From Terfezia claveryi (lineage: Eukaryota; Ascomycota; Pezizomycetes; Pezizales; Pezizaceae): 64,000 nt of DNA. Position 1 is the stretch's first letter. Each line of letters starts with the position of its first letter. Location of the stretch: NCBI GenBank assembly GCA_015179025.1, contig WHUX01000028.1, positions 186,001 to 250,000 of the forward strand. Reading direction: 5' to 3'. This document shows positions 45,070-55,917 of the stretch, piece by piece. Below the pieces are notes generated by a model, which was given only the letters and a program-made list of their open reading frames with translations, did not search any database and had not been told where the DNA came from. Position numbers and translations under genes: made by a program.

Positions 45070-46150
45070 TCAGATGCCCTGCATCTGTCCCGACACCTGA
45101 CCTGGGACATGTGGAATCATCCCTGTGCTCCAAAACCTAAAGAACTGCTCCAACTTCAATCCTCCTTCAGCCACAGGGCCTGCTGCGAGTGTTCCACCGA
45201 CGGTGAGCTTCTTCTTTCCTTTCTCATCTAAGGTACCAATCTCCATCATCTCTGGCCTCAATCCTACATCCACATTCTCAATGCCCTCGTTCCGCTCCTC
45301 CATCGTGTATGCATCGTCCCAGTCTCGCTCATCGCTGAGCTCCTGCAGTATCTCACTTGCAGAGTTCCATAGTGTGTGTGTATCCGAGTCACTGAGCCAA
45401 GGGGTGGTAGGGGTGGCAGTGGCGGTGGCCGTGGGGGGAATTTTTGCAGTGGTGGAATCGTGCTTCGCAGCGGCTCGCCCGGCGTCCATCCAATCTGCGA
45501 CGTAGGGCTGGGGCTTTTTCCGGAAGAGCATCCCGATCAGGGTCTCGTTGTCCCGGGAGGGAAAGAGAGGGTTTGGGTAGGCGATTAGGGTATCTTGTTG
45601 GAGGTTAGGTTGTGAAGAGGAGGGTGCTGTGGGAGGTCGGTAGGGGCCGGCATTTCCCTGTTGGCTTGGTGAAGGTACAGTGGGAAAGTGCTGTGAGAGA
45701 GTTTTGGAGATCGACTCTAGGTTGGATGAGAGAACGGCGAATTGGGACTGTTGACTGGGCCTGCGTGTGGAGGTTAGCTAGAGTATGCAACAGGTGCAAT
45801 GGTAGATACCATGGAGGCAGCTGCTCCGAGTGCATCAGCGTATGCTGGAAACTGTTGAGCGTGTGCGTCAGCTGCGAGTATCGTTGCCTCGCATTCTCTA
45901 TGGCTTTGATATCATTCTTGTCCATATCTGTGGTGTACTTCTGGCTGGCTCGCTCTGCTGAGGGGGGCTGTTTGACCAGGTTGAAGCTGTGATACGGCGA
46001 ATAGCGCTGCACGTGGTGCTGTTGCTGCTGGGACGACGCGGGGGCCAAGCCATTACTCTGGGCCATTGCCGTACAGCAATCGCCGTGTCCAGAGGCGTGA
46101 CTAGCGAAGAACGCGCGGTTTAGCGGAGATTGTTGCTGACAGGATGGCAA
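45070..46150 (-). CDS. MED8: Mediator complex subunit 8
   Basis: Two exons: 46150-45810 and 45760-45070. The 49-nt intron (GTATCT...CGCAG) joins QLPPW to PSQQSQFAVLSSNLESISKT. Length is 343 aa from the first ATG; an ATG at 46066 (315 aa) is an alternative. The Med8 helix core is DIKAIENARQRYSQLTHTLN, followed by the conserved ETLIGMLFRKKPQPYVADWM block and a C-terminal region with EILQELSDERDWDDAYTMEE. Mediator bridges activators and RNA polymerase II, and Med8 sits in the head module. It is divergent from the acyltransferase gene, about 360 bp between starts. Confidence 0.88.
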
Positions 46151-46510
46151 GAGCGCACAGCAAAATTGGTTGGAGGTACCCGCATTTTGTTTTATTTATG
46201 TGTGCGGAGTTTTCAAGGCACATAATTCGCTGTGTGGTAGAATGCATGCGGCCTGCCAGAAAGCTTGTCCGTTCAGCCTCAACAATGGGGTAAGGGGTGG
46301 TACGTGCATAAATATGTACAGCTGTTGTGCATTATTGCGTGGTTGAGGTCGACTGGATCCGACGTCCAATTCCATTCCTCACAGTGCCAGCCTCAGTGGA
46401 ACTTGCAGCGTCCGGGAGGTGAATTAAGGAAGAATCAGCTCAGCAACGGCTGCAGAAGAAGCAGCAGAGGAAGCAGCAGAAGAAGAAAGAACGAAATAAT
46501 ACCCAGTGAA

Positions 46511-49484
46511 ATGGCAGACTCTGACTTGATGCACCGGGGCAAGCCCTCGGCGCCTGACATGGACATCCTCACGGACAATGTGACCATCCATCCCCCACTG
46601 GTCCCAGAACAGCCCGCTCCGATACCAGGAGCACTAGCCCCGAGGGCTCACTCAGCATCAGCTCCAGATGCAGCAGCAGAGACCATAGATTTCACTACTG
46701 ACCCGTTCGTCGAGAGTGCAGATGTCTCGTCAAGGAAGCTCTCTCCTGCTTTCGTACATGTATGGCCTCCATTCCCCCCTCGATCTCTGGGACAAGCCAC
46801 TGACCAGCTCCTCACAGTTCCGTGATGCCCCTTTTGAATTCCTCCGGGAGATCTCCCGGCACTACTCTGGCTCTGGCTGGCGCGCCTATGATAATCCTAT
46901 AGGGCAACCGGTGTTCTATAGCGGCTTTACTGAGAATATGAAGAACCAGACTATGAAATCCTCATTCCTCCGGGCTCGGATATTAGATTTAGCACAGAAG
47001 CGAGTGGAAATGGAACTCAAAGAGGGAATGTTATCCGGTGGCATAGAGAAGATCAAGGGGGAGCAAGAAAAGGAGGAAGAATTACGCAAGAGGAAGAATC
47101 GAAGGCAGGCAGAGCTTCTTGCAAGCTTGGAGGAAGTGGTATCGAGGGACATTGACGGCATGATATGTAAGATGGAGAACAAAAAGTTTATCAGAGTATG
47201 TCCGTCCACAGGATTGCCCCTTATCCCTAACCCTGCTTCCTCATTCTCGGATTAAGTGTGTAGGAAACCAAAAGATCTGATCTGACGTCCTGACCATCTC
47301 GGGGGCGGGCTTTCCCCCAATTGTAGCTTGTCTTTCCTCTATGATATAGGTAGCCTATTTCCTCGCAATGCAAGTTCTCGCACGAACCTACCACCAAGGG
47401 GTCCATGTGTCTACCGAAGAAGTCCTCCGCCTGAGGCATATCGCTCAGCTCGCTGCTTTGAAGAAGCAATCTCTGATTTTCCTACCTTGCCATAGGAGTC
47501 ATATAGATTATATCTCCCTGCAACTAATCTGCTACCGGCTGGGTATTGTCCTTCCCACGGTCGTAGCAGGGGATAACCTCAACTTTCCCGTTGTGGGTCA
47601 ATTTCTCCAGAATGCTGGGGCGTTTTATATCCGGAGGTCGTTTAGCAGAGACAGTCTATATGGGGCCACGGTGCAAGCCTATGTTGATGCTCTACTAAGC
47701 CAGGGTTTCAACTTTGAGTGCTTCATTGAGGGTGGGCGATCCCGCACCGGAAAGCTTCTCCCCCCGAAATTTGGTATCTTGAGCTTTATCTTGGATTCTA
47801 TGCTCAGTGGTCGTGTGGAGGATAGCTATGTCATCCCAGTATCAACACAGTACGACAAGGTTATCGAAACAGAAGCCTATGTCAATGAGCTCCTTGGTCT
47901 CCCTAAACGGAAAGAGAACTTGATTGACTTTCTCAATTCAAGTAAAGTGCTTTCACTCAAGATGGGGAGAGTAGATGTGCGGTTTGGCAGACCGTGGAGT
48001 CTGCGAGAGTTTATCAACACCCAGATGTCGAAATTCCCCCCCGGAATGGATATGGGTGAAGGTGGCCCTGGAAGGGTAAAGCTACTGCGGACGCTTGGAT
48101 ACAAAGTGTTGGCAGATATCAATGCTGTGTCAGTGGTAATGCCCACTAGTTTGATTGGGACGATATTATTGACTCTGCGAGGGAGAGGAGTGGGTATGAG
48201 GGAATTGGTGCGGAGGATAGACTGGCTGAGTGAGAGAATCACGGCGAAAGGGGGCAGGGTGGCAGATTTTGGGAGGATTGGGATGGAGACAGTAGTTGAG
48301 AGGGGATTGGAAGTTTTGGGGGGGTTAGTAGGAAGAGTGGAGGGGTTGGCGGAGGAGACATTTTATGCAGTGGATAGGTGGGTGAATGCTGAGAACTACT
48401 CCCTCAGGGTGATTGAGGACTGTTATTGACAGGAAGCGCGGTTTACAGGTTTCAGCTATCGTTTTACAGAAATATGGTCATACATTTGTTCATCTCTGAG
48501 GCGATAGTAGCTGCGGCGATGTATACCCGCATAAAGCAAGGCGGTGGTCCTGCACTTCAAATTGTCCCATATGGCGTCCTCTTTGAACAAGTCGACTTCC
48601 TCTCCTCAGTAAGTCACACCGTATCCGTTCAGCATGGAACCCATATTAACCTCCTCTAGCTCTTCCGAGGGGAATTCGTCTTTCCATCCGAAGGCATCAA
48701 AGCCAATCTGCAACGTACCCTTACTGGCCTCGAGTCTGACGGTGTCATCACCATCGACCGAAGTGACGAAGACCTCAGCAAAATCATCGCTGTACAACTG
48801 TCCCCCTTGGAAAGAGATTCCGGAAGAGAGAATTTCGACTTTTATTGTTTCCTCATTTGGCCGTTTATTGAAGGAAGTTGGCTTGCGGGCGTGGCGTTGA
48901 TAGGGTTAACTCCGCTTATACCATCTACCAGCGTAGGCACAACAGCTGGTGCTGCTAGTATTGCTGCTAGTGCTGAAAAGGCCAAAGGGACATTATGGGT
49001 TCCTTCGAAAGATACCCAGGAAATGGCGCAGCTATTGGGGAAAACACTCTATCACCAGGGTGATTTAAGTTATTTTGAGGCAGTGAATAAGCAGACGATC
49101 GCCAATGCATTCTTGAGGTTTGAAGAAGAGGGAATTATTCTTGTAAAGAAACCCTCTACTACACCACCATCTCTCCCGGAAAAGTTCACTCCCGCCACCA
49201 CTACCTCCTCCTCCGCTATCGCAACAACCCCGCCACAACCGACCGGCCCGCTATATCGCCTGAATCCCGAATGGCAGCCCTCGAGGGATCCCTCTACTGG
49301 TGCGATAATCCCCGAAGGTCGTTTATGGGATTTCGTGGAGAATATTGCACGGTCGAGGAGAGAGGGAAAGAATAGAAGGGATGGAAAGACGGTTAGTAAG
49401 AGGGTTGTTGGGCTGGTGGGGGAGCTTGGGGAGATGCTGTTTAAGCAGAGTGGGGTTGTGGTGGGGGAGGGGGGGATACTGTGA
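46511..49484 (+). CDS. PlsB-type glycerol-3-phosphate/dihydroxyacetone-phosphate acyltransferase
   Basis: Proposed exons: 46511-46579, 46689-47195, 47350-48377, 48449-48608 and 48660-49484, giving 862 aa. Acyltransferase motif I is LPCHRSHIDYISLQLICYRL (HX4D), followed by DNLNFPVVGQFLQNAGAFYI with RRSF, then FIEGGRSRTGKLLPPKFGIL and VIPVSTQYDKVIE. This is the GPAM/GNPAT-like family acting on mitochondrial or peroxisomal membranes, not the ER SCT1/GPT2 family. The C-terminal half (ENFDFYCFLIWPFIEGSWLA, QLLGKTLYHQGDLSYFEAVN) completes the fungal family length. Four introns are clear from frame continuity except intron 1 (46580-46688, weak GTGACC donor), inferred because the frame changes around 46690. 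The exact N-terminus is therefore uncertain; the rest is firm. Confidence 0.88.
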
Positions 49485-50287
49485 TGGTTGGGGAAGGGGC
49501 GGGTCGGAGGAAGAGGGGAGGGAGAGAGAGGGCGAGGTTGTGAGGTGGGTATGGAGGGGACATTGGGTGGCTATTGGTTGTATCAATATTGAGTAATATG
49601 CTGATATGTTTTTGGGTATAGTTGCGGCGGATGTGCTTTCTGTTTGATATATGGAGGGTGACTTTTTGTTTTCCTCGATAGTTGGGTATTTGCTATGTTA
49701 TGCATTTTCTGGTATACATGCTTTTTATGACTATATATTATTACAGATTAGGTTTTTCTGGCATATCCTCTATATCATAACTCTCCGTTTTCGATGAATG
49801 AATACATGAGCCTTCTCTTGAAAAAGTGGTCATCGAAATGACAACCATTGATTGATATGACAGTTTTTTAGATGGCACCTTCTGATAGAAACGATATCTT
49901 CCGCGATGATGATTTTCGATTACAATGATGCCTGGCTAGTTCTTGATCGAAATGACAAGATTGGAAATGTCATCCCCCGAAAATAACCCCGTTACCCTCA
50001 ACCCGTCATCACTTTGTAACATTAGCTTCATATCAACGTGAGCTCAATGCTGGTGGCTGCTTGTGTCTGTCAGAGCATCAAGCGTTGATGAAATATTATA
50101 AATATAGTATCAAATAACCCTTTTCATATCATTCATGCCATAACCTTCCTGCTGATTTGTAGGTAATATACACCGATTTTGGCCCACAGGCAGATCTGCA
50201 CAGCTGAGCGTTGACAATGCTGGCAACGTCCATGACAAATTGACGTTGCAACGCCTGCTCTTTTGTGTAGATAAACATTTCAATATC
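49485..50287. other. Spacer after the acyltransferase gene
   Basis: AT-rich; several ATCGAAATGACA-type short repeats occur at 49830-49960. No gene. Confidence 0.45.
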
Positions 50288-50330
50288 CTATTGACGTTGA
50301 CTATGATTCAATCTAGTTAACATATATAAA

Positions 50331-50870
50331 CTAAAAAATCCAAAGACGCCTTGCTCTGACCTCTCTGATCTCAGCTCTGATCGCAACCAGACTAGCTCCG
50401 ATCTCAGTAAATCTGACCTCAGATCTGGCCTCAGCAGCTCTGATCTCATGTTTGAGCTCAATAAATTTTTCATCAAGCTTCGTTTGAAACTGTTCCTGCA
50501 TTTTCCATATTGCTGCCAACTATGAAGTATCAATTAGTAACTTCAGAGTGTATATACAAACCTGAGGCATTACTAACGCCAGCAAAACCATATGCCACCA
50601 TGTACCCTTGCTGCATCCGGACGTATGAGTGAATTTCCCCTTTATCGAATAGCCAATAAATACGAATGGGCGTTCTATGCCTACATATATGTTAGGATGT
50701 CACCTGTAAATCACTCTTCATTGTATTGCACTTACCTGCGTATTCACTCGCCTTCGCGACAATTTCCCGCGGAGTCCAACATACCGATAGCCTTTGATAG
50801 AGTGGTTGAGCATTGCAGACGAAGCGAGCAGAAACGAGACTGGAGAGAGAGTACGCAGACAGGATCGCTG
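50331..50870 (-). CDS. Doubtful small gene with coiled-coil last exon
   Basis: On the minus strand three segments with good splice sites follow one another: an exon ending about 50738 (donor GTAAGT), an exon about 50690-50564 between TGTAG and GTTTGT, and a last exon 50521-50331 after TTCATAG. One frame gives ...SEYAGIERPFVFIGYSIKG... then LAAIWKMQEQFQTKLDEKFI and a charged helical run (HEIRAAEARSEVRFTEIGAS) built on repeated TCTGATCTCAGC-like DNA. Another frame gives a shorter protein (RIYWLFDKGEIHSYVRMQQG...) that stops early in the last exon. No clear start codon in the first frame. I do not recognise either product. Confidence 0.25.
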
Positions 50871-51002
50871 GGATGGGAGAGAATGTATGTAGACAGGATC
50901 ACTGGGAGAGAATGAAAAGCAGTAAAAAAGGAAATGGAGGGTTTATACAGGCGTTTGCATCGGCTGCCAAGCACTAAGTAAGCCAAGCCCGACAGGTTAC
51001 AT

Positions 51003-51528
51003 AAGCATGTGAGTCATATATATCATATATCATATGATGTTGTAGCAAGATGCCACTCACGTAGCTACAGACATTATAACGGTGCCATACACGTAGCTAC
51101 ATGTTACTTATATTATAACGTTATATCATAACATTATAGTAATGATATACTCATGTAACTCCCTGCTTTTCACTAATGCTTATTAGTTTTTTATATATAT
51201 ATAGAGCTCTTTATATTGTATCTCTTAGGGAGGTAGAGAAGTAAAGGGATTGTTTTATACACTCATATACTCATATACTCATATACTCATATTTACATAC
51301 TTACTTATATATTCACACTATCCTATAGACATACTTGTCAGATATACTAGTTAGGTAAAGTATCCATTCATTTGTTTATTCGCTATTAGTATTACTATTA
51401 AAAACCTCATATCTTAAGATATACCATTATTAGGATAATAAAAGTTATGGGCAGCAATACTAGTGAGCAGATAAAATAGATAGTAGTCAATGAAGAAATA
51501 CCTTACCTATACTAGGTGCCTATGGCGC
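51003..51528 (+). mobile_element. LTR-like repeat, copy 2 (AT-shifted)
   Basis: Shares motif order with 32746-33184 but is richer in A+T. Aligned blocks differ mainly by C-to-T or G-to-A changes: GTTGTGGCGAG to GTTGTAGCAAG, GCTGTTAATGTTGCT to GCTATTAGTATTACT, CCTACGGCGC to CCTATGGCGC. CATATACTC is tandemly expanded near 51262. Its right end overlaps the stop codon of the neighbouring minus-strand gene. Confidence 0.5.
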
Positions 51529-52110
51529 CCCAACCCTCCTTCCCAACCTCCGCACCACCCCTTCCTTCAACCCCAACTCCCTCTCAATCCTCCCCTCCTC
51601 CCAGCCCAACTCATCCCTCAACGCCACAATCCTCCTAATTACCCCTGTATCCACCCACCTTCTCTCATCCCTCAACTGCGGGTTCCTAGCTTCTTCATCA
51701 TGACTGCTACTCAACTCCGCTCGCTGGGAAAGAATGTAGTGCGCTGGGTTGGGGCCCGTGTGGACGAGTGTGCGGATGGACATGGCAGAGGCGGAGTCGA
51801 CGACGCCGACGTTCTGTAGCATGGACCGGAAGTCGGGATCCATAGAGTCGAAGTTGATTGCTATTGAGGGTGGGGGGTTAGTGTAGGGCTATTATTGTGG
51901 AGGGGAGTAGGGGTTACCGGCGTCTCGACCACCCTCCGAGGTGCTCGGAGGAGGGTGCTCGGTGGGGCCGGGGGTGAAGGATTCTCTGATACGGGAGACG
52001 TCGTAAGGTGTTGGTTGGGTGTGTGGTAGGTCTTTTGGGGTTGTGGGGTAGCGGCGAGCTGCGGTGGAGTTGGAGGCGATGCGTGCGGCTTTGGAGGCGG
52101 CGGAACCCAT
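51520..52110 (-). CDS. Small conserved-looking protein with C-terminal helix-turn-helix-like segment
   Basis: Two exons: 52110-51918 and 51860-51520, giving 177 aa. The 57-nt intron (GTAACC...AATAG) joins GGRDA to AINFDSMDPDFRSMLQNVG. The N-terminus MGSAASKAARIASN is compatible with N-myristoylation or an organellar signal. The middle is proline-rich. The C-terminus (VIRRIVALRDELGWEEGRIE, then RELGLKEGVVRRLGRR) resembles a helix-turn-helix seen in small uncharacterised fungal proteins. Function unknown. The last three codons plus the TAG stop lie in sequence shared with the LTR-like repeat at 51003-51528, so the native C-terminus may have been replaced. Divergent from NudC, about 260 bp apart. 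Confidence 0.72.
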
Positions 52111-52372
52111 AGTGAATTACTTGGTGGTGAGGTCACTGTACTGTGTTTATGGGTTATGTTGCGAGCACATGTGGAAGAGACATTGATTTGGGGGACTGCG
52201 GACTTCCGGAGTGGGAAAACTACTACATACTGCTGCATACAGAGGTGGAGCTTCGTAGTGTAACTCTTGGCCCACAAATCCGGCTGCACGCATGGTTCCG
52301 TACGGCGTTCTCAAGACCCAAACGAAAGAAACGAAAGAAACCAACCCTACACTATCCTCCGCCCAGAAACAA

Positions 52373-53025
52373 ATGTCCGATTCAAACCACGACCCCGATC
52401 CAGTTGCTGAAGCAGCCGCCCGCGAGAAGGAAGCTGCCGAGCAAGCTGCCCTCCCATACAAATGGCGCCAGACTATCGGAGATGTAGACATTTCCGTTCC
52501 TGTGCCCAAGGGCACAAGGGCCCGGGATTTAGTGGTGGATATCAAGAAGTTGCGGCTGAAGGTTGGGGTGAAGGGGAAGGAGCCAATTATTGATGTAGGC
52601 ACCATACATTCTAACCCCGCCCTCATGCACTCACATACGCCTTAAGCACTCTAAATCTACGGCATGTGCTAACTTAGATTCCCCAGGGCGACCTTCCCAA
52701 AGCCATCCAAGTCGACGAATCCACCTGGACCCTCGAAGACCAGCAATCCGTGGAGCTACACCTCGAAAAAGTCAACAAAATGGAATGGTGGGCGCACATT
52801 GTAACCAACGCTCCCAAGATCGACGTGACAAAGATCCAACCAGAGAATAGCAAGTTGAGTGATTTGGACGGGGAGACGAGGGGTATGGTCGAGAAGATGA
52901 TGTATGATCAGAGAATGAAGGAGATGGGCAAGCCCACGAGTGATGAGCAGAAGAAGCTGGATATGTTTGAGAATTTCAAGAAGATGCACCCGGAGATGGA
53001 TTTTAGTAAGGTGCAGATGTCTTGA
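52373..53025 (+). CDS. nudC: Nuclear distribution/movement protein NudC (CS domain)
   Basis: Two exons: 52373-52594 and 52687-53025, giving 186 aa, matching short fungal NudC. The 92-nt intron joins KGKEPIID to [18 protein letters not shown]. The p23-like CS domain runs from [17 protein letters not shown] to MEWWAHIV. The C-terminal tail ([20 protein letters not shown], ending [10 protein letters not shown]) is the signature NudC end. NudC is an Hsp90-linked chaperone needed for dynein/LIS1-dependent nuclear migration. An upstream in-frame ATG at 52292 exists, but MSDSNHDP is the more typical start. Confidence 0.92.
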
Positions 53026-53284
53026 GGGCTGAAATGAGGAGAGGCGTTGGAGGCGGATGGTGGGTTTGGTTTGGAGGAGGGGGGAAATTGGGCGTCATGA
53101 TGAAACTTGGGCTGCTTTTCAAGAACGTTTAGGTGGAGAGCATTCGAGGGCATGCTGTGACCTCGTACTGTCTTTATGAATATGGAATTAATGAATAATC
53201 CTTTATTTTCGCCGTGAAGATTGAATGCAGACTGGCCTGTAGCTTCGATTTCTCGCCAAGGCCTCATACGAAACTGTATCTTAT

Positions 53285-53335
53285 ACTTATGCTTATGTTT
53301 ATGCTTATGCTTATGCTTATGCTTATGCTTATGCT
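53285..53335 (+). repeat. Hexanucleotide microsatellite (CTTATG)n
   Basis: About eight tandem CTTATG/TTTATG units, about 100 bp upstream of the unidentified Q/G-rich gene's start codon. Confidence 0.85.
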
Positions 53336-53437
53336 ATGCTGTGACACCCGGAGTCATCACGGTATATTTCGATATCAGAACCACAGCTGGACGAAAGATT
53401 GAATCCTACCAACTCCCGGTAAGTAATCACAATAGCG

Positions 53438-54859
53438 ATGTCCTCCCCGCATGGACATCCCCGCCACCAGCCATTCACCCAGCAGTACCAGTTCCAACCA
53501 CACGCCACACCGTCGCCGCCCACACACACGCCCACCCATCAAACACCACCCTTTGCATCACCCGGGCTCAGCACCTCTCCCACCCTGACTTTCCGTGCAC
53601 CCTCACATTCCCATCCTCCAATACCAACATACTCGGGCTCCCCACACCATGCGCCTCCCCCGAATCATACCTCCGACTCCAAACCCAAACCCAGCCCCAA
53701 CCCCAACCCCAACCCCACCCCATCGCACCCCGATCAGGAGCCATACTACGACCATGCAGTAACACCAATGCTCCGCCAGCAGTCACAACAAGCGCATCCC
53801 AGCTTCCTCCCTATATTCACGTTAATCGAGGACTCGACGAGTCAGGAACACTTCCACCCTAAGGTGCACTACATTTTCGAGGATGATGTCGATACCCCAT
53901 TAGATATAGCTTTGGGTAGTCGTGCAGCTCCGCAGCTGCAGGAGGAAAAATCACAGCAACCCCCTGAGGACCAAGGCCACAAGTGGAGTCGACGAAGAAA
54001 GGGGAAGCCACTACCGAATGATACAGCTGAAGGGACAGCTGACGTAGATGCAATAGGATGGCCGCGGAATATTAGGCCGATCCTAGTCCAGATAAGCCAG
54101 GACCTTACACATGTGGAGAGAGCATATTCACTAGCGCCGGAGTGGCAGTTAACAAATGTCCAGGTGGGGAAGGCACCTCAATGGCTAGTTGGGGAGGAGT
54201 TTTCTGCAGGCGGAGTGGGGAGTGTATCGAGTGTTACTGGGCAGGGTCTCGGGGCTGGTGGGAGTGGAGGCGGTATTGGAGGTGGAGCAGGGGGGAATGG
54301 GCTGATGGGCTTACAGGGACAGGCGGACCAGCCACAAGAGGGCCTAATGCTCACAATTGAGGGGACAAGTATACCCGACCCAAACAAAAAGGGAAACCTG
54401 GGTGCAGCTACAGGGGCAGGTGCGGGGGAGAGTCTGTACGACTTGGCAAATAGCTTTGCGGATAGGATGTCTATAATTAAGCGAGTGATTGAGTTTGGGC
54501 AGCAGCAGGAGTATGAAGAGCAAGATAGGCAGAGAGAGCGATATAATCAGCAACGGGAGGAACAAGAGCTGTGGAATCAAGCACAGCAATACCAGGATGG
54601 GGTGGGAGGTTTGGGCCTGGGCTATGACTATGGGGTGCCACAGGGACAGGGTCGAGTTGATCAGACACAGGGATATCAGGGCCAATATGAGCGGGACGAT
54701 AGGCAAGGGCGGGGTTGGGGGAGAGGAGCGAAGATGTTGGACAGGCGGAAGGGCAAGGGCAGGGGCAGGGCCAAAGCAAGAGCTGTTATGGGCGTGATGC
54801 CGATCGAGTTGCACATCCTACGCAATTGCTTGGAGGTAAAGTACAAGAAGAGGATGTAG
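53438..54859 (+). CDS. Unidentified protein with a conserved-looking core and Q/G-rich tail
   Basis: Single open frame of 473 aa starting at ATG 53438. Residues 1-115 are Pro/His/Ser-rich. A folded-looking segment follows (HPSFLPIFTLIEDSTSQEHF then HPKVHYIFEDDVD), and later SQDLTHVERAYSLAPEWQLT and a Gly-rich linker. The C-terminal third is Gln/Arg/Gly-rich, ending in a short hydrophobic/basic tail (MPIELHILRNCLEVKYKKRM). I cannot name the family. An upstream spliced exon is possible, since a GTAAGT donor lies at 53421. Coding is supported by length and by composition differing from flanking DNA. Confidence 0.65.
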   Translation: MSSPHGHPRHQPFTQQYQFQPHATPSPPTHTPTHQTPPFASPGLSTSPTLTFRAPSHSHPPIPTYSGSPHHAPPPNHTSDSKPKPSPNPNPNPTPSHPDQEPYYDHAVTPMLRQQSQQAHPSFLPIFTLIEDSTSQEHFHPKVHYIFEDDVDTPLDIALGSRAAPQLQEEKSQQPPEDQGHKWSRRRKGKPLPNDTAEGTADVDAIGWPRNIRPILVQISQDLTHVERAYSLAPEWQLTNVQVGKAPQWLVGEEFSAGGVGSVSSVTGQGLGAGGSGGGIGGGAGGNGLMGLQGQADQPQEGLMLTIEGTSIPDPNKKGNLGAATGAGAGESLYDLANSFADRMSIIKRVIEFGQQQEYEEQDRQRERYNQQREEQELWNQAQQYQDGVGGLGLGYDYGVPQGQGRVDQTQGYQGQYERDDRQGRGWGRGAKMLDRRKGKGRGRAKARAVMGVMPIELHILRNCLEVKYKKRM

Positions 54860-55917
54860 AATGGAGGGCAATACTTCCGTGAAGCTGTCTTGAAGCAATT
54901 TTGCAATATGGTTCAAGGTTCAATGCTGGGTTTTGGCGTTTGGAGTCACTATTGAGGATTGTATACCGAATAATCTAAAATATATAGCCACTAATTGGGC
55001 TTTCTCTAGAATTGCTCGACTTAGAAGGCCCGGATGTAATAGTACCAGACTACTCCGTACCGGATGTACATATTTAATTGCACGCCTGGGCATACATTGG
55101 GACTACCATTAGTGCAGGGTGTAGCCGCCACTATAGAGATTCGTGAACATTAGTCTGGTTGGGTTCGGATTTTGCTTGCTAGGCAAAGTTTCACAGTCTC
55201 AAAACGAGACAAGGTGAGTACATATCTTTCGATAAAAATTCTTTCCTACAGATGCTGGGTAAGAGAGAAAACAATCGGCGTATGCAGGGATGGTGGCTGA
55301 CCAATAAGGGTAGGAGTGTCCGTCCCATTGAGACAGACAGGTTACACGGGCGAAGGCGTGCTCGATGTCCTCAACATCATGCTGAAAAATCTATGACGAG
55401 CTGAGATCGACTGCGTTTGTGTACTGGAATTCACCGTCGCAGAGCCAATTGCACTCTCTTTACAATAGCTGCTGCTCACAGCGAATTGCCTATTGGCCGC
55501 CTGCAAAGCTCATGTCATGATAACTCTACTCCCCCGATTCGGGGCTATTCTCTCTCACGTTTTTCCGGAGGCCCTTGGCCAATGAGAATTACTCCTAATG
55601 AGCTCATCACACCCTAGCTTCTCCAAAACCAGCTAGAGTAGCAGCCAATTATGGTTAGATGTTTGAATATTAAGTCCCCGCTGGTTAGCCGGTGGATAGC
55701 GGGGCAAAGGTTCACCATGATGACAAATCACCACTAACCCCCCGTATGGCTACCCCTCTTCACGATACCTCCACTCACCTATATCTTAAAACTGAGTATA
55801 TAGCTTGAATTCCCTTCTGCTCATCTCGCCTCCCTTCATCTTCGATCCCTTATACCTCTAAACCAGCCACAATCCATCCCAAGTCGGTTTCTTTTTCATA
55901 CCCACAGCTCAAATACA
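54860..55917. other. Spacer upstream of the peroxiredoxin
   Basis: Contains an ACCAGACTACTCCGTACCGG motif at about 55043 and a TAGTCTGGTT near 55152. The last 200 bp is a C/T-rich promoter/leader. No gene. Confidence 0.45.
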
